DNA from: Lichenostomus cassidix
Taxonomy: Eukaryota; Chordata; Aves; Passeriformes; Meliphagidae
DNA: 64,000 nucleotides
NCBI GenBank assembly: GCA_008360975.2
Contig: CM039181.1
Span: forward strand, 4,634,380 to 4,698,379
Reading direction: 5' to 3'
Shown one piece after another: positions 60,201-64,000 of the stretch (its first letter is position 1; every line of letters begins with the position of its first letter). A program made the translations under genes and the position numbers. The notes beneath the pieces were generated by a model. That model made no database searches. It was not told the DNA's origin and worked only from the letters and a program-made list of their open reading frames with translations.

Positions 60201-63200
60201 TGTATTTTGCTCCCTCATGCATCTTCAGCAGAGGGTTTCCATGGGATCTGCTCACACAACCTAACATGGACACAGATGGCATCTGAATTGCACTGCAACT
60301 CCTGAGTTAAGTACAAAAGAATGGAAAACAATTATGCTGCATTTTGCTAGGTGTTTTCTCTCTATATAGGACACTTTTACAGGTTCCTGGCATCCACATG
60401 ATGTGGGATTTGCACGTGTGTGTGCGTGTTTAAGGAAAGAAGGGAGTGAGGGTGGCCACCTGTAAACACCCTTTGCAAGAAAACTTTGAAGTCACTTTTT
60501 GCCACTGTGCAGGAGTGTTAATCAGTGAAGTAAAAATATAAAAGTGCAGCCCTAGAATGGACTGATGGCTCCTGCTACTGGTGCTGTGGGTGGCATTGGA
60601 TTATCCTCACAGAATTTTACCAATTTTTACCTACAGCAATTGCTGGTGGGTGTCCTTCTTTTCACTCCCCCACTTTCCCCTGGAGATAATCTGAGACTGA
60701 TATTTTCATTACAAGTCTTCCCTGAGCAAGGGAAGGACAATTGATCTGTGATTCTTGAGTGCTTTACCAGAGGTGACCAGCATTTCATTTCCCTCTTGTG
60801 GCCTATATTGAGCCAGTCCTCCAGACTCTTTCTCCAAGTTAAATCCTAAACATGTGCAAGGCATGCTGCAATTAAATTAAGCATTGTGTTGGGCTCCAGT
60901 TCTCCCACTGATGTCAACAGGGAGCTTGTCAGAGCCCCCTGGCACCGGCAGCATTTGTTGTAAAAATGTTGCCATCTATAATGATGGCTCTGAAGAAGGT
61001 TGTAGGACTGGGGTGTTAGTGGGGCAGACAGGATGGAAACCCTAAGTTGGACTGGTGGGAAGGCAGGGTGGGAGGGAGGGAAGGGAGGTAGCATCTGATG
61101 ACTTTCTTTCTAAAGCCAGAGAAGAGATATTGTGAGTAAGCATGCGTTCCATTTTCGGCGTTAACCAAGACAGCACTAAAATATTTTCTAAGGCACCTGA
61201 GCTTTCTATGAACCTCAACAGTATGGAATAGTTGCTTTATATCCTGGCTATAACTGGAAACAATTGGACTATAAGTTTTGAGCTAAGCCCTGGTTTTTGA
61301 GTTTTCACCTTAGACTGACAGAATAAAGATTTTATGGATCTGGCTTGGAGTTTGCAATCAAACTTTAGGCTTTTTTGAACTTCGGTTCCTGACCTTGGAA
61401 ATTCATCTATCACTAATCCTTACATGCTGTTTGTGTTTCATGCCCATTTTTTACTCTTTGTCTGTCGTTGGTACCTGGCAATCATTCAGAGCTGTCTCAG
61501 TTTTTCACCTTGAGTCTTCCCTTGCTGGCTGGATGAGCACAGCGGTGTGAGCCATGAAGGAGTGGGCAACCTGGGGGCAAGGAAATGCAGTGTTGCTTTG
61601 TGTGAATGTGCCTGAACGCTCCTGGAGCCCTTCTAGGTCCATGTAGAGATACACAGAAGAAAGAGCCCAAATAATGCATGTCTGTATTTAAGCTATACTT
61701 GGTAACATATTATTTTCCCTCCATTTCGCTGCTGGCAAGTTAGCATGGCACTCAAGAATTAAGGACAGATTACAGTGATTTTCTTCTGAGCTCTGCTTAT
61801 CAGTGGGGCTCCAGGGATGAGCCTGATTCGGAGTTGCTGCATGGTGGGTAAATGGACAGCCATGGAGACACAGTCTTCCAGGAATGCTTGGCAATCTGAG
61901 ATACCCCTGCATATCAATCCTCTCCTTCACCAACTTTGCTTTATTCACCGTCCAATGAACTGCACAACTGATGTGCCATAGCTGAAAATGGTCCCAAATG
62001 ACTTGCATCTATAGGAAAGCAGAATACCTGTGCACTCTCACAATTCACTCCTGGGAGAATGAGGATCCTCTGTTTAAAGGACTCTGAGGGTGCTTTTTTC
62101 CCCTTTCATTTGTTATTGCAGCTGGAATAACATTTTAAAAAGTAATGACAATTTTTCAAAAGCAATATTTCAAAGAAATTGCTTTGGTCACTGGTGGTTT
62201 GTGATCCACTTGCTACTGTCCCTGGGGTAGAAGAAAAAAAAGCCCAACGAGAAAAAGAACTGGAGGGACTGTACTATTTAGATGAGGAGAGATCAGCTGT
62301 GTGTTTGCAGAGAGGAAGAAGGGGTTGATGATATATACAGGTGGCTAATATGGGTCAGGAAATTTAACACACAAACAGCTTTAGCTTGAAGAAGGTTTCC
62401 TATAGGGTACATAGGATACAGGGCATAGGTTCTCCTGCCACATAGCCCCCTCACATGTAGAGTGTCCCCAGAAGGGATGGACAGCAGAACCCCTGTAGCT
62501 AACTCCTTGCAGTCACAGGGCAACATCACTGAGTCACTACAAACAAAACCTCAGCCTGCAGATCGCAGTGGGTTGAGCCAATTCATCCTGCATCCTTAGG
62601 ATGGGCATTTTAGGGTATCTGCATTCACTGCACTCAAGTGACTCTGTGGTCTCTGGAGCACAGAGATGTGTTGTCCCAGAAGTGCAGCATGAAAAGCTAC
62701 ATGTGGGAAAGAGCCTGCCAACCACAGATCCTGCATTTCCACCTCACAGAAAGGGAGACCAAGAACATAGTGATAGCTCAGGCTATGACAGTGTCACCTT
62801 CTCTGCAGGGGAAGGACGGGAGAAGAAGAGCGTGGGCTGGACTCTGCAGGAAGCTGAATGTCACCCAGGAAAGCACATTTTGACTTTGAGCATATGAATA
62901 GTCAACCAAAGTTAAGGGGATTAGTCACATGCTCCAAGTGAAGCACATGCTTAGGCACTTGGCCAGAGCAGTTCTGAGGGACAGGGTCAAGCCCCTTAGT
63001 GCTGGGATCACTGATAACAGATTTTTAATTAGCTACTCCTCCAACTAAGAAACCACGCACCAGTCAAAAAGCTTCAATCTCTGTTCAGAAAGATACTTCA
63101 AAGCCTCCCCCAAAAGGCAGAAACTCAGAGTAGCTGTGAGTGTGCTTTAGCTCAGGAGAAATGGAGACACTAACCATCACAAATTTGGATCTGGATGTAT

Positions 63201-64000
63201 TCTGGATCAACACTGCTCTAAAGACAAGTGTGAGCCAGCAGAAGGTGTGGCAGGGCTGTGACACCTATTCAGGGGTATGGAAACACATGGGACTCCTCCC
63301 AGTTCTTCAAGTAACACGGAGGGAAATTCACTGTCTCCAAAAGGGGTTTTGCTCTTACTTAAAACAGTGATGAGGGAACTAGTGTTTGGACAAATGGTCC
63401 TTTTGGGGATTCAGTTGGAAATTAAGGTGAGAGGATCATCTGTCACTTCAAACATTCCCACATCTTTTAAAATGTTCCATAGCCACAGAGGCCTCACAGG
63501 CCCTTGCTAGAGCAAGTGGAAAATCACAGAACTAGCCCAAAGATTCCGGGTCAACACTTTCCTGTTGTAAATAAACATAATCATAACCCTCTTTCACCAC
63601 TGCCACACACAGACAGACACACAGGCTCATATACAGCTTTTAAACCAACACCATCAGAGAATACTTCATCAAGGCAAAACGGGTTTTATGCCAACTGCAG
63701 AAAAAAAATGAAAGCTCTGAAAATCCATCAGACAGCAAAATTACTTCCATTTCCTTAAATCTTACTGCTCTACCTCTTTCAAAACTGCATCTGTAGAAGA
63801 ATACACCCTGTGAACACTCATGGACCACACAAGAATACATCATCATAGGAGTGCTGCACTGCTTTGCCTGCCACAGGGCCTGATGGTGGACTCCAGATGG
63901 ATACCTCTGTGACTCTGGTTTACCTGGGTCACTCCAGATATCTGTATTCACATGCAACACCTTTCCTATCACATTCAGCATTGCAGAGGAGGAAGAAAGT
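54221..64000. other. Intergenic sequence without recognised genes
   Basis: Simple repeats are seen at 58823-58868 (TATATACA-type), 59643-59656 (14 T) and 60414-60430 (TG-rich), plus a GGGAGGGAGG purine stretch near 61066-61090. I find no exon of TMEM178B, the gene expected here by human synteny, nor any other recognisable coding or RNA gene. Confidence 0.6.

Noticed and set aside
1..64000. CRISPR arrays, operons, tRNA or rRNA genes, phage-like modules
   Set aside because: None was seen. The spliced genes and CR1 elements show a vertebrate nuclear genome, and no cloverleaf or regularly spaced repeat array was noticed.

Overview
The window looks like nuclear DNA of a bird. It holds two multi-exon vertebrate genes with GT-AG introns. 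It has several truncated CR1 LINE tails of the kind common in bird genomes, two LTR-like segments, and an AGK gene of about 31 kb (the human gene is roughly 100 kb, from memory). The DENND11-AGK neighbourhood matches the arrangement on human 7q34. I cannot fix the species; the LTR style hints at a passerine, but weakly.

Positions 1-4300: the 3' half of DENND11 (KIAA1147/LCHN) on the + strand. Five coding exons give the last 228 residues and the stop, followed by a 3' UTR with an AATAAA at 4273.

Positions 4300-6460: a short convergent intergenic spacer with a CR1 tail and small tandem duplications.

Positions about 6460-37950: the complete AGK gene (acylglycerol kinase) on the - strand. Fifteen coding exons join in frame into 419 codons plus stop, from the ATG at 37767-37769 in a CpG-rich promoter to the TGA at 6800-6802. 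The diacylglycerol-kinase GGDGT motif is intact. Introns 14 and 1 carry CR1 fragments, and intron 5 holds a perfect 14-bp-stem hairpin close to its donor.

Positions 38034-38500: a purine-rich GAT/GGA/GGT minisatellite just upstream of the AGK CpG island. It produces long meaningless open frames.

Positions 38500-64000: no gene that I can support. This stretch has one CR1 tail, one good solo-LTR candidate (about 45675-46060), one weaker LTR-like segment (about 53660-54220), and simple repeats. By human synteny the next gene would be TMEM178B on the - strand, but I found none of its exons here.

The two genes are convergent neighbours with no evident shared pathway. DENND11 is a DENN-family protein (probable Rab exchange factor). 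AGK is a mitochondrial lipid kinase and TIM22 import-complex subunit. I found no CRISPR, prokaryotic or novel multi-gene system.
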